From Singulisphaera sp. GP187 (lineage in GTDB: Bacteria > Planctomycetota > Phycisphaerae > Phycisphaerales > SM1A02), in assembly GCA_945871915.1 (NCBI GenBank), contig CAMBXO010000008.1, positions 62,001 to 126,000 of the forward strand: a stretch of 64,000 nt of DNA, written 5' to 3'. The notes beneath the pieces were generated by a model. The model was not told the DNA's origin, made no database searches, and saw only the letters and a program-made list of their open reading frames with translations. This document shows, piece by piece, positions 1 to 9,255 of the stretch (its first letter is position 1; every line of letters begins with the position of its first letter). The position numbers were made by a program, and so were the translations under genes.

Positions 1-133
1 AAAACTTTCGGAAACCCTCTTTGACCTTTTCCGCAATGCCGCCCTTGACGCGGATTTCGGTTCGGTAATTCAGGTCGCCGCACTCCGAGCATTGCAGCCA
101 AACATATTCACGATCCAAGGACTTCTTTGCCAT
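1..133 (-). CDS. rpmG: 50S ribosomal protein L33 (partial, runs off the window start)
   Basis: The first 44 codons of a small basic protein are visible, starting MAKKSLDREYVWLQCSECGD. This matches the N-terminus of ribosomal protein L33 in planctomycetes and relatives. Cys15 and Cys18 form a CxxC pair, the first half of the zinc ribbon of the C+ type of L33; the second pair would lie beyond the window edge. L33 is a component of the 50S subunit. The gene lies about 120 bp downstream of tuf on the same strand, the common tuf-rpmG-secE-nusG order, so co-transcription with tuf is likely. The annotation is limited only by truncation. Confidence 0.9.
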   Translation of the reverse strand, partial: MAKKSLDREYVWLQCSECGDLNYRTEIRVKGGIAEKVKEGFRKF

Positions 134-252
134 GACAATCTCCAGCCTCTTTGGGCCTTGGTTCCGTCCGCCCCTCCCAAGGCCAAGTGGCCTTGAAAGG
201 GAACGGACCGAACCTCACATTCAATGCGGCGAGACAAACTCGCCACGAAAAG

Positions 253-1461
253 TCAGGTAACAATCTTTGTAACAACTCCGGAACCCACCGTGCGACCGCC
301 CTCACGAACGGCGAACCGTGTGCCCGCTTCCATTGCAACGCCCTTGCCTTCAAGGTCAACCTTCAGGTTCACGTTGTCGCCGGGCATGCACATTTCGGCA
401 CCAATCAATTCCAGCTTGCCGGTGATGTCCGAGGTGCGGAAATAGAACTGCGGCTTGTAACCATTGAAGAACGGCGTGTGACGGCCACCTTCATCCTTGG
501 TCAGCACATACACCTGCGCCTCAAAATTCGTGTGAGGCTTAATGGTGCCTGGCTTGCAAAGAACTTGGCCACGCTCAATGTCCGCTTTCTCAACACCACG
601 GAGCAGGCAGCCAACATTGTCGCCAGCCTGTCCCTGATCCAGAGTCTTCTGGAACATTTCGACGCCGGTGACTGTGGTCTTGCTCGACTGAGGACGAAGT
701 CCGACGATTTCAACTTCTTCGCCGACCTTCACAACGCCTCGCTCGATGCGACCCGTGGCAACCGTGCCGCGACCCTTGATGCTGAACACGTCTTCAACGC
801 TCATCAAGAAAGGCTTGTCTGTTTCGCGAACAGGCTCTGGAACATGCGTGTCAATCGCTTCCATCAGATCAGCGATGCACTTGTTCTTAGCAGCGTTTCC
901 TGGATCCTGAAGTGCCGGGAAAGCCGCTCCACGGACGATCGGCACTGTGGTGCCGTCGAAACCGTACTTGGTGAGCAGTTCGCGAACTTCCATTTCAACC
1001 AGGTCGAGCAATTCTGGGTCATCCACCAGATCGCACTTGTTCAGGAACACCACGATGCACGGCACGCCAACCTGACGGGCAAGCAGAATGTGCTCTCGCG
1101 TCTGCGGCATGGGTCCATCGGAAGCACTCACCACCAGAATGGCGCCATCCATTTGGGCGGCACCGGTAATCATGTTCTTCACATAGTCGGCGTGGCCGGG
1201 GCAATCGACGTGGGCGTAGTGCCGCTTGACCGTCTCGTATTCCACGTGACTCGTAGCGATGGTGACGATCTTGGTGGGGTCACGACGGCCTTCGCTTTCG
1301 CTGGCCTTGGCAACCTGATCGTAGGGAACCGCCTTGCCGAAACCGCGGGCAGCCTGCACCGCGGTGATCGCAGCGGTAAGTGTTGTCTTGCCGTGATCAA
1401 CGTGGCCAATGGTGCCAACATTGACGTGCGGCTTGTTGCGAACGAAGTTTTCCTTTGCCAT
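253..1461 (-). CDS. tuf: elongation factor Tu
   Basis: This 402-residue protein is a full-length EF-Tu, the GTPase that delivers aminoacyl-tRNA to the ribosomal A site. The P-loop GHVDHGKT is at residues 19-26, followed by DCPGHADY and the guanine-specificity motif NKCD. Domains 2 and 3 follow, with the family sequences [13 protein letters not shown] and QVLCKPG. The start is set by an AGGAG ribosome-binding site 8 nt upstream of the ATG. tRNA-Thr(GGT) lies about 110 bp upstream on the same strand and rpmG lies downstream. This recalls the thrT-tufB arrangement of Escherichia coli and suggests a mixed tRNA/mRNA transcript. Confidence 0.98.
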   Translation of the reverse strand: MAKENFVRNKPHVNVGTIGHVDHGKTTLTAAITAVQAARGFGKAVPYDQVAKASESEGRRDPTKIVTIATSHVEYETVKRHYAHVDCPGHADYVKNMITGAAQMDGAILVVSASDGPMPQTREHILLARQVGVPCIVVFLNKCDLVDDPELLDLVEMEVRELLTKYGFDGTTVPIVRGAAFPALQDPGNAAKNKCIADLMEAIDTHVPEPVRETDKPFLMSVEDVFSIKGRGTVATGRIERGVVKVGEEVEIVGLRPQSSKTTVTGVEMFQKTLDQGQAGDNVGCLLRGVEKADIERGQVLCKPGTIKPHTNFEAQVYVLTKDEGGRHTPFFNGYKPQFYFRTSDITGKLELIGAEMCMPGDNVNLKVDLEGKGVAMEAGTRFAVREGGRTVGSGVVTKIVT

Positions 1462-1573
1462 GTGTGTGCTCCTAAGTGAGTGACGCCGGGACGGACGCTG
1501 AACGTTCCGCGAACCCGTCGAAGCGCCCGACGGGAGGCTCGGCTGTCGAGTTCCGAACGCCGGAACTCGCTGA

Positions 1574-1645
1574 AGCCACCGAAGGGGATTGAACCCTCGA
1601 CCTCACCCTTACCAAGGGTGTGCTCTACCACTGAGCTACGGTGGC
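1574..1645 (-). tRNA. tRNA-Thr (anticodon GGT)
   Basis: The minus strand folds as a complete tRNA. The acceptor stem GCCACCG pairs with CGGTGGC, the D arm is AGCTC...GAGC, and the anticodon arm is CACCC-TTGGTAA-GGGTG with anticodon GGT. The T arm contains GGTTCAATCCC. The CCA end is not encoded. The gene lies directly upstream of tuf in the same orientation and directly downstream of a terminator-like hairpin. Confidence 0.96.
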
Positions 1646-1655
1646 AACCGACCGA

Positions 1656-1683
1656 TGAAAAACCGCCCGATGTTCGGGCGGTC
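1656..1683 (-). terminator. probable intrinsic terminator of the upstream pseudopilin gene
   Basis: A perfect 9-bp stem (1662-1670 with 1674-1682) and a 3-nt loop are followed, on the minus strand, by a run of four to five U. It lies between the pseudopilin gene ending at 1812 and tRNA-Thr, so it should insulate the tRNA-tuf transcript from the gene upstream. Confidence 0.7.
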
Positions 1684-1811
1684 AAGGCGAAATGGTACCG
1701 AGTGTCACAAAACGGTCAAGTGCAGCGGAACACGCGACTGGCCGGTTGATTGACAGAAGCAAGGGGATGGCCAACCCATAACACACCAAAAACCGCCAGA
1801 TTTTACGCGTT

Positions 1812-2921
1812 TTAACGCATATCTAGATGCCGGAATCGAAGCCGCCGGCCTTGGTCAGAAGTTTCGTCTGAGGTATTGGCCGTTGGTTTTCCATCCAGAT
1901 CAAGTTCCCGCGAGGCCCCCTCGAGGTCAATCAGGTCCTCCCACCGACTCTCTGCCTGAACATGCCCATCCAGCAACAGCATGGAACATTGGTCGTTGGA
2001 TGAACCAAAGTTCACTTGTGTCAAATCTGCGTTTCCAAAGAGCGGCGCGAACGAGGCCGTACCGGAAAGTGGATCGACCACCGTGTCAATGGTTTGACAG
2101 GCAGCACTCTCAATCAAATAGACGCTGGTGTCTGGTTGAGCAATCTGGCCTGTTGTAAATAGCGCGCAATACTGCCCCGTGGTGGTCACACCTGTTGCCA
2201 AATTTTGCGAGGCTCGACAAAGTTCCGCGCGAGCATCGTAAGGGTGATTGGTCTTGATCCGTTTGGAATGCGGCGTACCGCCCGCCACAGTGCCAGGCCT
2301 TCCATCAAAGAAATTGTTGGCCGCAAGAAAAACAGGCTCGTCAACATTCAGAGTTCGGGAACCAAACTTGTTCTCGTCAATATCGGGATCCTCACTGATC
2401 TTTTCGCTGCCCGAACCGCTATACAGAAAGAGCGTGTCCCGCGAGATCGGGGAGTTGCTTCGAAAGGGACTCTTGTCGTAATTCGTAATCACCTCGTACA
2501 ACATCCCGTCAGGTTCGTCGGTGCGGTACGCCAAATCTGCTGCGGCATCTGGATTGGCTGTCGTGGCCATTGAAACAGCGATCGGCCCAAAATTATTGTC
2601 GTTCCACAGAATGTCCGCCCATGTCCCCATGAGCCGCTCACCCAGAAGTCCCCATTGCTGCGTTTTTTTCGGCCCGCTGCGAGGATGCCCGCTGACGGCA
2701 GCTTCGCGATGATCAAAAAGGCTTGGAACAATAATGTCGCGGTTGGCACCTGAGTACGCCTGAATCAACGAGAACACCTGTCTCATATTGGCCTGCGTCT
2801 TGGCCCGCACGGCATTGCCACGCACCGCCGTGATGGCTGGCAGCAAGATGGCCGCCAGCACTCCAATGATGCCCAGCGTGGCAAGAATCTCAACAATCGT
2901 AAAGCCAGTTCGTGAACGCAT
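1812..2921 (-). CDS. prepilin-type N-methylation domain protein (pseudopilin-like)
   Basis: The N-terminus MRSRTG/FTIVE is a type III (prepilin) signal. Cleavage is expected after Gly6, giving Phe as the methylated first residue and Glu at mature position 5. The hydrophobic helix (about residues 8-30) follows. The 369-residue protein belongs to the large group of planctomycete secreted proteins with a pilin-like N-terminus. Its C-terminal part carries a MLLLDGHVQ stretch of the kind seen in that group. An AGGAGA ribosome-binding site precedes the ATG. Export by a type II secretion or type IV pilus-like assembly system is inferred; no such machinery is in the window. Its specific role is unknown. 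Confidence 0.85.
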   Translation of the reverse strand: MRSRTGFTIVEILATLGIIGVLAAILLPAITAVRGNAVRAKTQANMRQVFSLIQAYSGANRDIIVPSLFDHREAAVSGHPRSGPKKTQQWGLLGERLMGTWADILWNDNNFGPIAVSMATTANPDAAADLAYRTDEPDGMLYEVITNYDKSPFRSNSPISRDTLFLYSGSGSEKISEDPDIDENKFGSRTLNVDEPVFLAANNFFDGRPGTVAGGTPHSKRIKTNHPYDARAELCRASQNLATGVTTTGQYCALFTTGQIAQPDTSVYLIESAACQTIDTVVDPLSGTASFAPLFGNADLTQVNFGSSNDQCSMLLLDGHVQAESRWEDLIDLEGASRELDLDGKPTANTSDETSDQGRRLRFRHLDMR

Positions 2922-2988
2922 GGGGGGTCTCCTGTGAGTCGCTGTCGCACCGTGGCATACGCGGCGGTGAGGGTCTGGGATGCCCGAA

Positions 2989-4434
2989 TCAACCCATGTT
3001 CATGGTCATCAGGAATTCGGCGTTGCTCTTGGTTTTGCTCACGCGGCTCTTCAAAAGTTCCATGGCTTCCACCACATTCATGTCGCTCACCACTTTACGA
3101 AGGCGCACAATAAGTTCGTGTTCCTTCGGATCGAGCAACAGTTCCTCGCGCCGCGTACCGCTGGCTGCAACATCAATTGCCGGGAAAATGCGCTTCTCAA
3201 TCAACTTGCGGTCAAGGTGCAATTCCGAATTACCCGTTCCCTTGAACTCTTCAAAGATCACCTCGTCGGCTCGACTGCCCGTGTCCACAAGTGCGGTTCC
3301 CAAAATAGTGAGTGAACCGCCGTTCTCAATGTTGCGAGCACTTCCAAAGAACTTCTTCGGTCGAATCAGCGCCGTGGTGTCCACACCGCCAGAGCCAATC
3401 TTGCCTCCGCCCTGCATGCCGTTGTTATAAGCACGAGCAAGGCGTGTAATTGAATCCAGCAGAATGACAACATGCTGCCCGCACTCCACCATGCGACGGG
3501 CCTTTTCCATCACCATCTCGGTCACCTGAATGTGGCGAGTCACTTCTTCGTCAAAGGTGCTTGCAATCACTTCCACGCGGTCAGGCGTGTTGCGGCGGAA
3601 GTCGGTGACTTCTTCAGGCCGTTCATCGATCAACAGAACAATCACATGCACATCGGGATGGTTCTTGCAAATGGCATTCGTGATCTGTTGCAGAATCACG
3701 GTCTTTCCAGTTCGCGGCGGCGCCACAATAAGTGCTCGCTGACCGAAACCAAGCGGCGTGACCATGTCAATGATGCGAGTCTCAATTTTTGTCGGCTGAT
3801 CGATCATCTCTAAATGGATGCGCTTATCGGGGTGCAGCGGCGTGAGGGCCTCAAAGGTTGGCAAGTCCCGAAGTCGCTTGGGGTCACCGCCATTCACCTG
3901 ATCCACCCGCAGCAAGGCGAAGAAAATCTCGGTGTCCTTGGGTGGTCGCACCACGCCAGTCACAACCTGCCCCTTGCGAAGCCCAAGTCGATGCACGATC
4001 GACGGGCTGACATAAATGTCATCGGGGCTTGGCAGGTAACTGTATTCACTGCTGCGAAGAAAACCGTAGCCCTCTGGCATCAGGTCCAGCGTTCCTGTTG
4101 CAATCATCAGGCCGTGCTGTGTGGCGCGGTGTCTGAGAATCTCAAACACCAAACGCTGCTTGCTCATGTTGTCCTGATTCTCAATCCCCTCCTTGCGGGA
4201 CAACTTCACAAGTTCGTCGCCATTCATGCGCTGCAGACCCACCAGATCAAGGTCTTCTTTCTTGGCAATCTTCATCTTGCCGCCGGACTCCGCCTCAAGC
4301 TGGCGCAAGTCCATTTCCAATTGCTCATCGCTTGGCATGCTGCCCGGTGCAAAAGTGATTGAGGGCATGTACGGCTGCCCGGTTGGCTGACCCGGTCCAC
4401 CACCACCCTTACGACGACGACGACGCTTGCTCAT
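2989..4434 (-). CDS. rho: transcription termination factor Rho
   Basis: This is the hexameric RNA helicase that terminates transcription. A basic N-terminus (MSKRRRRRKGGGG) and Gly/Pro-rich leader precede the Rho N-terminal helix bundle and the cold-shock-like RNA-binding domain (GYGFLRSSEYSYLPSPDDIY). The ATPase core has Walker A PPRTGKT, Walker B VILLDSITR and the R-loop segment TGSRADEVIFEEFKGTGN. The open frame extends 33 codons further upstream, to 4533. The ATG at 4434 is preferred because the extra segment does not look like Rho and the basic start is typical. The predicted length is 481 residues. The gene lies 156 bp downstream of coaE on the same strand. Confidence 0.95.
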   Translation of the reverse strand: MSKRRRRRKGGGGPGQPTGQPYMPSITFAPGSMPSDEQLEMDLRQLEAESGGKMKIAKKEDLDLVGLQRMNGDELVKLSRKEGIENQDNMSKQRLVFEILRHRATQHGLMIATGTLDLMPEGYGFLRSSEYSYLPSPDDIYVSPSIVHRLGLRKGQVVTGVVRPPKDTEIFFALLRVDQVNGGDPKRLRDLPTFEALTPLHPDKRIHLEMIDQPTKIETRIIDMVTPLGFGQRALIVAPPRTGKTVILQQITNAICKNHPDVHVIVLLIDERPEEVTDFRRNTPDRVEVIASTFDEEVTRHIQVTEMVMEKARRMVECGQHVVILLDSITRLARAYNNGMQGGGKIGSGGVDTTALIRPKKFFGSARNIENGGSLTILGTALVDTGSRADEVIFEEFKGTGNSELHLDRKLIEKRIFPAIDVAASGTRREELLLDPKEHELIVRLRKVVSDMNVVEAMELLKSRVSKTKSNAEFLMTMNMG

Positions 4435-4590
4435 ATGAAGATTCTCTGGAATGCTGGCGAATGGCGCAATGCCGATCGCCGTTGGTGAAGTCCTTGTGCC
4501 GGGACTCCCGCAGGAGCCTCGCGTGGTGGACATGTGACTGAAACCGGAGGTAGGCCGTGGCGGGAACCGTGACCTACATGTGAAGGAGTT

Positions 4591-5202
4591 CTATTGGAAA
4601 CGGGAAATCTTTCCGAGTTCCGCTAGAACCTGCACCCGCAACGATGCCGGATCGCCATCGTTACGAAGGACATGATGTGCCGCCGATCGCTTTCGGTCAA
4701 GTGACCATTGAGCGGATTCGCGTCTGGCAAGGTTTGCGGCGTCCCAGCCGCGTGTGGTCATTACGCGGGTTTGCCGGATGGATTCCGGGGTCTCAATAAA
4801 CCAAATGTGGCTGCATTGGGTTGCCAAGCCAGCTTCAAGCAGTAGTGGTGCGTCGATCACCAGAGCTGGAGTTCCGGCCGGAGCACTTGAAAAAAGAGCC
4901 CTTCGAGCATGTTCAACGCGTGGATGGATCAAGGCTTCAAGCCGCTTTCGTTCAACTGGATCACGAAACACAATGGCCGCAACCGACTCACGATCCACTT
5001 CGCCACCCTCACCAATCACACCTGAACCCCACCACTTCTGTAATTCACCCTGAACAACGGGGTCTTGCAGGCACTTGTGGCTCAGGGCGTCCGAATCACA
5101 CACAACACACCCCGTCGAAACAAGGATCCTGGCGACCTCGGACTTGCCGCTGCCAATGCCCCCAACAAGGCCAATGACTGGTTTGGGCTGTTTGGTGGTC
5201 AC
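4591..5202 (-). CDS. coaE: dephospho-CoA kinase
   Basis: This 203-residue protein catalyses the last step of coenzyme A synthesis, ATP-dependent phosphorylation of dephospho-CoA. The Walker A motif GGIGSGKS lies near the N-terminus. The family's conserved DSDAL segment, the HPRV segment (LIHPRVEHAR) and the APLLLEAGL region are also present. The start codon is GTG at 5200-5202, preceded by AAAGAG. The gene is upstream of rho on the same strand, and the coaE-rho order is found in many bacteria, which supports both calls. Confidence 0.93.
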   Translation of the reverse strand: MTTKQPKPVIGLVGGIGSGKSEVARILVSTGCVVCDSDALSHKCLQDPVVQGELQKWWGSGVIGEGGEVDRESVAAIVFRDPVERKRLEALIHPRVEHARRALFSSAPAGTPALVIDAPLLLEAGLATQCSHIWFIETPESIRQTRVMTTRGWDAANLARRESAQWSLDRKRSAAHHVLRNDGDPASLRVQVLAELGKISRFQ

Positions 5203-5708
5203 TCTTTGAACAAGTTACAGGAGGATGGGACCCTCTTTACCTATCGTCTGATTGGTCGACAATTTGTCTCGAAACGAAATTTTCCCACTATTGCGAGTGC
5301 GGTTTTGGCGTTTTTGGACTGATTTCGACGGTGTTCCATGATTTTTCTCGATTCTTTGAAAACAAAATTTGCCTCTCCATGGAACCGGGGTAAGGGCGAG
5401 CACTTCAACTCTGGAAAAGGCTTCTGTCCTCATGAAATGCGGATCGAAGAAGAGAAGAAGTTTCGAGGTATCTCGAATCACTGTTTCGGAGGGACACATG
5501 GAACGAAAAAGAACTCCTGGGTGAAAATGAAAAGTCGGTCGTTCGTTCGTCGCGCTAAGCGTTGAACCTCGCCGACTGGTCTGCACACGACTGGGGCTCA
5601 CTCGTCCGTACTCCCAATGCAAGGGTTTCGCAACGACGCGAAGTTTTTGCATGGCGCTTGCTCACTTTCACTCTCATCTCACTTTCCAACATTTCGAAGG
5701 GAAAAGCT
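5203..5708. other. intergenic region without a convincing gene
   Basis: About 500 bp separate coaE (minus) from the first PAPG-type secreted protein (plus). Open frames here are short or show no recognisable protein character; the longest is a 145-codon minus-strand frame. The stretch is locally AT-richer, so promoters for both flanking genes probably lie here. I could not assign specific -35/-10 boxes. Confidence 0.5.
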
Positions 5709-6323
5709 ATGAAACTCTCAGTTGTTGCAATGTCTTCCGTTCTCGTTGCTTCGTCATCGTTCGCCAATTTCGTCCCGGGTGCGCCCCAAGTCCTTTTAGC
5801 GACTGGGATCACTGGGAGCGGCGTCTACGCCCAACCAGGCATTACATGGAACTTGTCGTTCTCATTTTCCGGTGACCTTTCACAGTCGTCTCTGAATGGT
5901 GACTTTGGTAACTGGGTGCTTACGGTCTCCGGATCAGATGGCACCAGTTGGAGTAGCTCACGATCGGAAACCGATGGCGGCTCCTACAGCAATGTTACCA
6001 GTGGCCGAATCTTTTCAGTCTTGCTCAGTGATGGATCGGGTGGGACACAAGGGACTCCTCCATTACTCCCAGCGCCAACAGAGCTGCGTCTGAAATACAC
6101 CGCCATTAAGGTCAACAATTCGTGGGTGGATCTTGACTCTGCTCTCAATTACTCCGCGAATCCTTCGACCGTGGTGGCTCGCAGGGGCCTTCTCAGCGTG
6201 AGTTACTCGGATAGTTCCTTTTCAACAGGAGTCATCTCTGGGTACTTCACAGTCCCAGCACCAGGCACCGCCGCACTCGTTGCTCTCGCGGGAATGATCT
6301 CAAAGCGTCGTCGGACAGCCTGA
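5709..6323 (+). CDS. secreted protein with PEP-CTERM-like (PAPG variant) sorting signal, copy 1
   Basis: This 204-residue protein has a signal peptide (MKLSVVAMSSVLVASSSFA) and a Ser/Gly-rich beta-type body. Its C-terminus, VPAPGTAALVALAGMISKRR, has the three parts of an exosortase sorting signal: a short Pro/Gly motif, a hydrophobic helix and a basic tail. The start is chosen at the ATG preceded by AAGGGAAAAG; the open frame itself extends upstream to 5562 without sense. It is the first of three tandem genes with the same layout. A cell-surface or extracellular matrix location is inferred. The enzymatic role, if any, is unknown, and no exosortase gene is in the window. Confidence 0.8.
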   Translation: MKLSVVAMSSVLVASSSFANFVPGAPQVLLATGITGSGVYAQPGITWNLSFSFSGDLSQSSLNGDFGNWVLTVSGSDGTSWSSSRSETDGGSYSNVTSGRIFSVLLSDGSGGTQGTPPLLPAPTELRLKYTAIKVNNSWVDLDSALNYSANPSTVVARRGLLSVSYSDSSFSTGVISGYFTVPAPGTAALVALAGMISKRRRTA

Positions 6324-6364
6324 GTTTTCAATTTCGTTCATTCCACAAATTGAAGGGAAAAGAA

Positions 6365-6973
6365 ATGATTCGAACACTCATCGCCGCAACCGCACTGATT
6401 GCCTCTCCGGCACTGGCGAGTGTCGTCGGCTATCACATGACTGGAACCGCAAATGGAATCGGTTCATTGAGTGCCCACTCAAATATTCAGTTAACCCTGG
6501 ATGTGTGGGTGGAGGAATTGGGGTCGTCGCTCGCGCCAAGTATCAACACATGGAGCTTTTCCGCCAGAGAAAGCGATTCGACTCTGCTCTATGCACGCAC
6601 TGGAAATGGACGCGAGGGCCTTACCTACACAACATTTGCGTCGTCAGGTGGTTCAAGTAGGCGCTACATTGTGGTGCTAGAGAACTCCGCACCCGGAACC
6701 ATTTCGCTACCCGGCAGTGGATCCGTCACACTCACGCATATCCAATTCTCGTATGTCGCCATGCGGAGGACTGGTGGCGGTTATGAGGTGCTGGGGAACA
6801 GCATGAACTTTGCTGACAGTACCTCATCCGGAAGCATTTCACTTATCTCAACATCGGGCACCTTTGGTGCGCTGTCTTCTGCTGGTTATGCCATTCCCGC
6901 TCCTGGAGTTTCTTGTCTGTTGGCTCTTGCGGGCTTCGTACCCGGTCTTCGTCGTCGTCATGGAATCGTCTAA
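6365..6973 (+). CDS. secreted protein with PEP-CTERM-like (PAPG variant) sorting signal, copy 2
   Basis: This 202-residue protein has a signal peptide (MIRTLIAATALIASPALA), a beta-rich body, and the C-terminus IPAPGVSCLLALAGFVPGLR followed by Arg residues. The ATG at 6365 follows a GAAGGGAAAAG ribosome-binding site nearly identical to that of the preceding gene. It is preferred over an ATG five codons upstream. The gene starts 41 bp after copy 1. It shares with the neighbours a mid-protein W-S/Q-F core segment and an aromatic strand (THIQFSYVAM) at matching positions, so the three are likely paralogues. The function is unknown. Confidence 0.8.
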   Translation: MIRTLIAATALIASPALASVVGYHMTGTANGIGSLSAHSNIQLTLDVWVEELGSSLAPSINTWSFSARESDSTLLYARTGNGREGLTYTTFASSGGSSRRYIVVLENSAPGTISLPGSGSVTLTHIQFSYVAMRRTGGGYEVLGNSMNFADSTSSGSISLISTSGTFGALSSAGYAIPAPGVSCLLALAGFVPGLRRRHGIV

Positions 6974-6992
6974 GAAAGAAAGCGAATCTCAT

Positions 6993-7595
6993 ATGTTTCA
7001 CAAGTCTTCAATTCTCGCAACCGCTCTTGCAATCTCTGCCACAACCATCGCAACTGCCGATGTTGTACCGATTTCCCCTTGGGACATGACTCTGTCGACT
7101 ACGAGTGCCGTTGGCAATGCGGGCTACTCGACCTATTCCGGATGGACACTCTCGCTGTATCTGGACTTTGACATGACCAATGCAACAGCCCTCAATCCTG
7201 CGATTAGCGGGTGGCAATTTGAGGTAACGGATACCACCAAAACAGTGCAATACCGGGCCTTTGGAACTGGGTTCGTGGCCGACACCGATGCCGCGGACGG
7301 ACGGGCCCTATTCATTATCACGCTCTCATCCGCCACGGTCGGTCCAAACTGGCTCACTCCGCCGGCCGACCAGTTGAAGTTTGAGTATTCATTCCCCGCG
7401 ACCACTAACCCGTTGCTTCAGGCCGCGATCGAGGGTTCCGCGGGCGATATCGAAAAGGGATTTCTGCACATTGGTTCCGATGCTGGAGCTACTGGCGATC
7501 TTTCAGGCTCGTACTCGGCTCTTGTCCCTTCACCCGGAGCCGCTGCGCTGGCCGGACTTGCTGGTCTTATGGCACGCCGCCGTCGAAACGCCTGA
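6993..7595 (+). CDS. secreted protein with PEP-CTERM-like (PSPG variant) sorting signal, copy 3
   Basis: This 200-residue protein has a signal peptide (MFHKSSILATALAISATTIATA), a beta-type body with SGWQFEV and QLKFEYSF segments that match the other two copies, and the C-terminus VPSPGAAALAGLAGLMARRR. The start at 6993 lies 19 bp after the stop of copy 2, so an operon of three is likely; the upstream ribosome-binding site (AAAGAAAGCGA) is weak. The gene converges with cysS, whose stop is only 28 bp away. The sorting motif has Ser in place of the Ala seen in copies 1 and 2. Confidence 0.8.
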   Translation: MFHKSSILATALAISATTIATADVVPISPWDMTLSTTSAVGNAGYSTYSGWTLSLYLDFDMTNATALNPAISGWQFEVTDTTKTVQYRAFGTGFVADTDAADGRALFIITLSSATVGPNWLTPPADQLKFEYSFPATTNPLLQAAIEGSAGDIEKGFLHIGSDAGATGDLSGSYSALVPSPGAAALAGLAGLMARRRRNA

Positions 7596-7623
7596 TCGAT
7601 TTGTACAGGGAACAAGCGGCCGA

Positions 7624-9222
7624 TTATTTCACAACGCGCGACCAAGAGGTTCCAGTTGGGCTGTCCTGAATCTGAACGCCTAGCGCACTTAACTGATCGC
7701 GAGCCCGATCACTGGAAGCAAAGTCTTTGGTGCGCCGAGCCGTGGCACGAACCTCAATCAGAGCATTGACCCGTGCTTCAAAGTCTGCATCACTGCTGCT
7801 TGGCACCGCCTGGTTGCGTTCAAGCACGCCAAGCACCGAATTCATTGCGTGCAGCGCCGCCAACTCACGGTGCGGAGAGGCGGAACCACTCTCAACGGAA
7901 ATCGCTTCATTCAGGGCCGCAATGGCGCGCGCCATATTTAAGTCGTCGCATAACGCTTCCGTAAATCGCTGCAGCGCACGCTCCAGCGGTCCCGCATCGG
8001 TCGCGGTGTCGTGTGCGTGCGTTGATGCATGCGTTGACCGTCTTGCTCCCGCAACCTGATCTCCCTGCTTGAAAATCTGTTGCTTCAGCGATTCGTCCAC
8101 TTTGCACCAGCGATCAATCATGCGCTGACAATCGGCCAGCCCCTGCAATGTGAAGTTGGCGTTGGTGCGGTAGTGGGTGCGGGTTATTTCTAAACGCAGC
8201 GCTGCGGGGGTGACACCCTTGGCAAACAAGTCTCTCGCTGTAAAAAAGTTGCCCTTGCTCTTGGACATCTTGGCACCCTCAACAATCAGGTGCCGCGTGT
8301 GAAACCACAGGCGGGCAAAACTTGTCCGGCTAAAGCAGCAGCGGCTCTGCGCAATTTCGCATTCGTGATGCGGAAAAATGTTGTCTTCACCGCCGGAGTG
8401 AATGTCAATTTCTGGGCCAAGCAGTCCAGCAGCCATCGCGCTGCACTCAAGATGCCAGCCGGGGTACCCCACACCGTACGGGGAGTCCCACTTCAGGACA
8501 TGGTGAGGATCGGGTTTCCACAACATGAAATCACCAGGGTTTTTCTTGGCCGCCTGATGTGCGGACTGAATTCGTCCACCTTCACCCTCTCGCAAGTTGT
8601 CAAGCGTATTACCTGAGAGCTTTCCGTAGTCCGAAAAACTTCGGACATCGAAATACACCGCGCCATCAGATGCCACATAGGCGTGGTGGTTCTCAATGAG
8701 CTTGTGAATCATCTCCAGCATCGGCCCGATCCACTTCGTAGGCCGCGGCATAAGCGAGGCATCGTGGGCTGATTCGGTCGCCACCTTCAACCCCAGCAGG
8801 CGAGCATCTTCAAGAAATCGATTGGCATAAAAATCCGCCACGGCAAGCGGATCCTGCAAATCGATCCCAACATCGGCAGGAATCTTGCCCGCCTTCTTCG
8901 CCTCGGCCAGTCTCCGACCTGCCACAGCCATCTTGTCTTCGCCCGCGCCATCGGCATTGGCGTCATCGGTCATGTGACCGACATCGGTGATGTTCATCAC
9001 ATGCCGAACGGGGATTCCGATGAGTTCGATGGTTCGACGCAGAATGTCCGCATTCAGAAATGACCGGAAGTTTCCAATGTGTGCGTCGTCATACACCGTT
9101 GGCCCGCAGGAATAGAAGGTGACCGGACCCTGCGGCCCGGCGATTGGCTTCAACTCTTCTAGGGCTCCCGAAAGCGTGTTGTGAATGCGAAGTGTGGGCA
9201 CGCTGGAATCATAAGTGCGCAT
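7624..9222 (-). CDS. cysS: cysteinyl-tRNA synthetase
   Basis: This class I aminoacyl-tRNA synthetase charges tRNA-Cys. The zinc-binding Cys39 (FYSCGPTVYD) precedes the HIGN signature at residues 48-51. The second signature, KMSKSKGN, follows. The family zinc site continues with the WHLECSAM and GGEDNIFPHHECEIAQS segments. The DALR-type anticodon-binding region is C-terminal. At 532 residues it is slightly longer than typical enzymes (about 460-490), with a low-complexity insert rich in His, Ala and Thr near residue 400. It lies 33 bp downstream of the flippase gene on the same strand and may be read through from the polysaccharide genes. Confidence 0.96.
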   Translation of the reverse strand: MRTYDSSVPTLRIHNTLSGALEELKPIAGPQGPVTFYSCGPTVYDDAHIGNFRSFLNADILRRTIELIGIPVRHVMNITDVGHMTDDANADGAGEDKMAVAGRRLAEAKKAGKIPADVGIDLQDPLAVADFYANRFLEDARLLGLKVATESAHDASLMPRPTKWIGPMLEMIHKLIENHHAYVASDGAVYFDVRSFSDYGKLSGNTLDNLREGEGGRIQSAHQAAKKNPGDFMLWKPDPHHVLKWDSPYGVGYPGWHLECSAMAAGLLGPEIDIHSGGEDNIFPHHECEIAQSRCCFSRTSFARLWFHTRHLIVEGAKMSKSKGNFFTARDLFAKGVTPAALRLEITRTHYRTNANFTLQGLADCQRMIDRWCKVDESLKQQIFKQGDQVAGARRSTHASTHAHDTATDAGPLERALQRFTEALCDDLNMARAIAALNEAISVESGSASPHRELAALHAMNSVLGVLERNQAVPSSSDADFEARVNALIEVRATARRTKDFASSDRARDQLSALGVQIQDSPTGTSWSRVVK

Positions 9223-9255
9223 GGATCGTGTCGTCAGAGTGTGTGCCGCAGTGTT

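Noticed and set aside
151-1479. 442-codon plus-strand open frame opposite tuf
   Set aside because: It is the antisense shadow of the tuf coding sequence, which has all EF-Tu motifs and a good ribosome-binding site; the shadow protein has no recognisable features.
5215-5652. 145-codon minus-strand open frame in the coaE to PAPG-1 gap
   Set aside because: No recognisable protein character, no ribosome-binding site, and the composition is like non-coding DNA.
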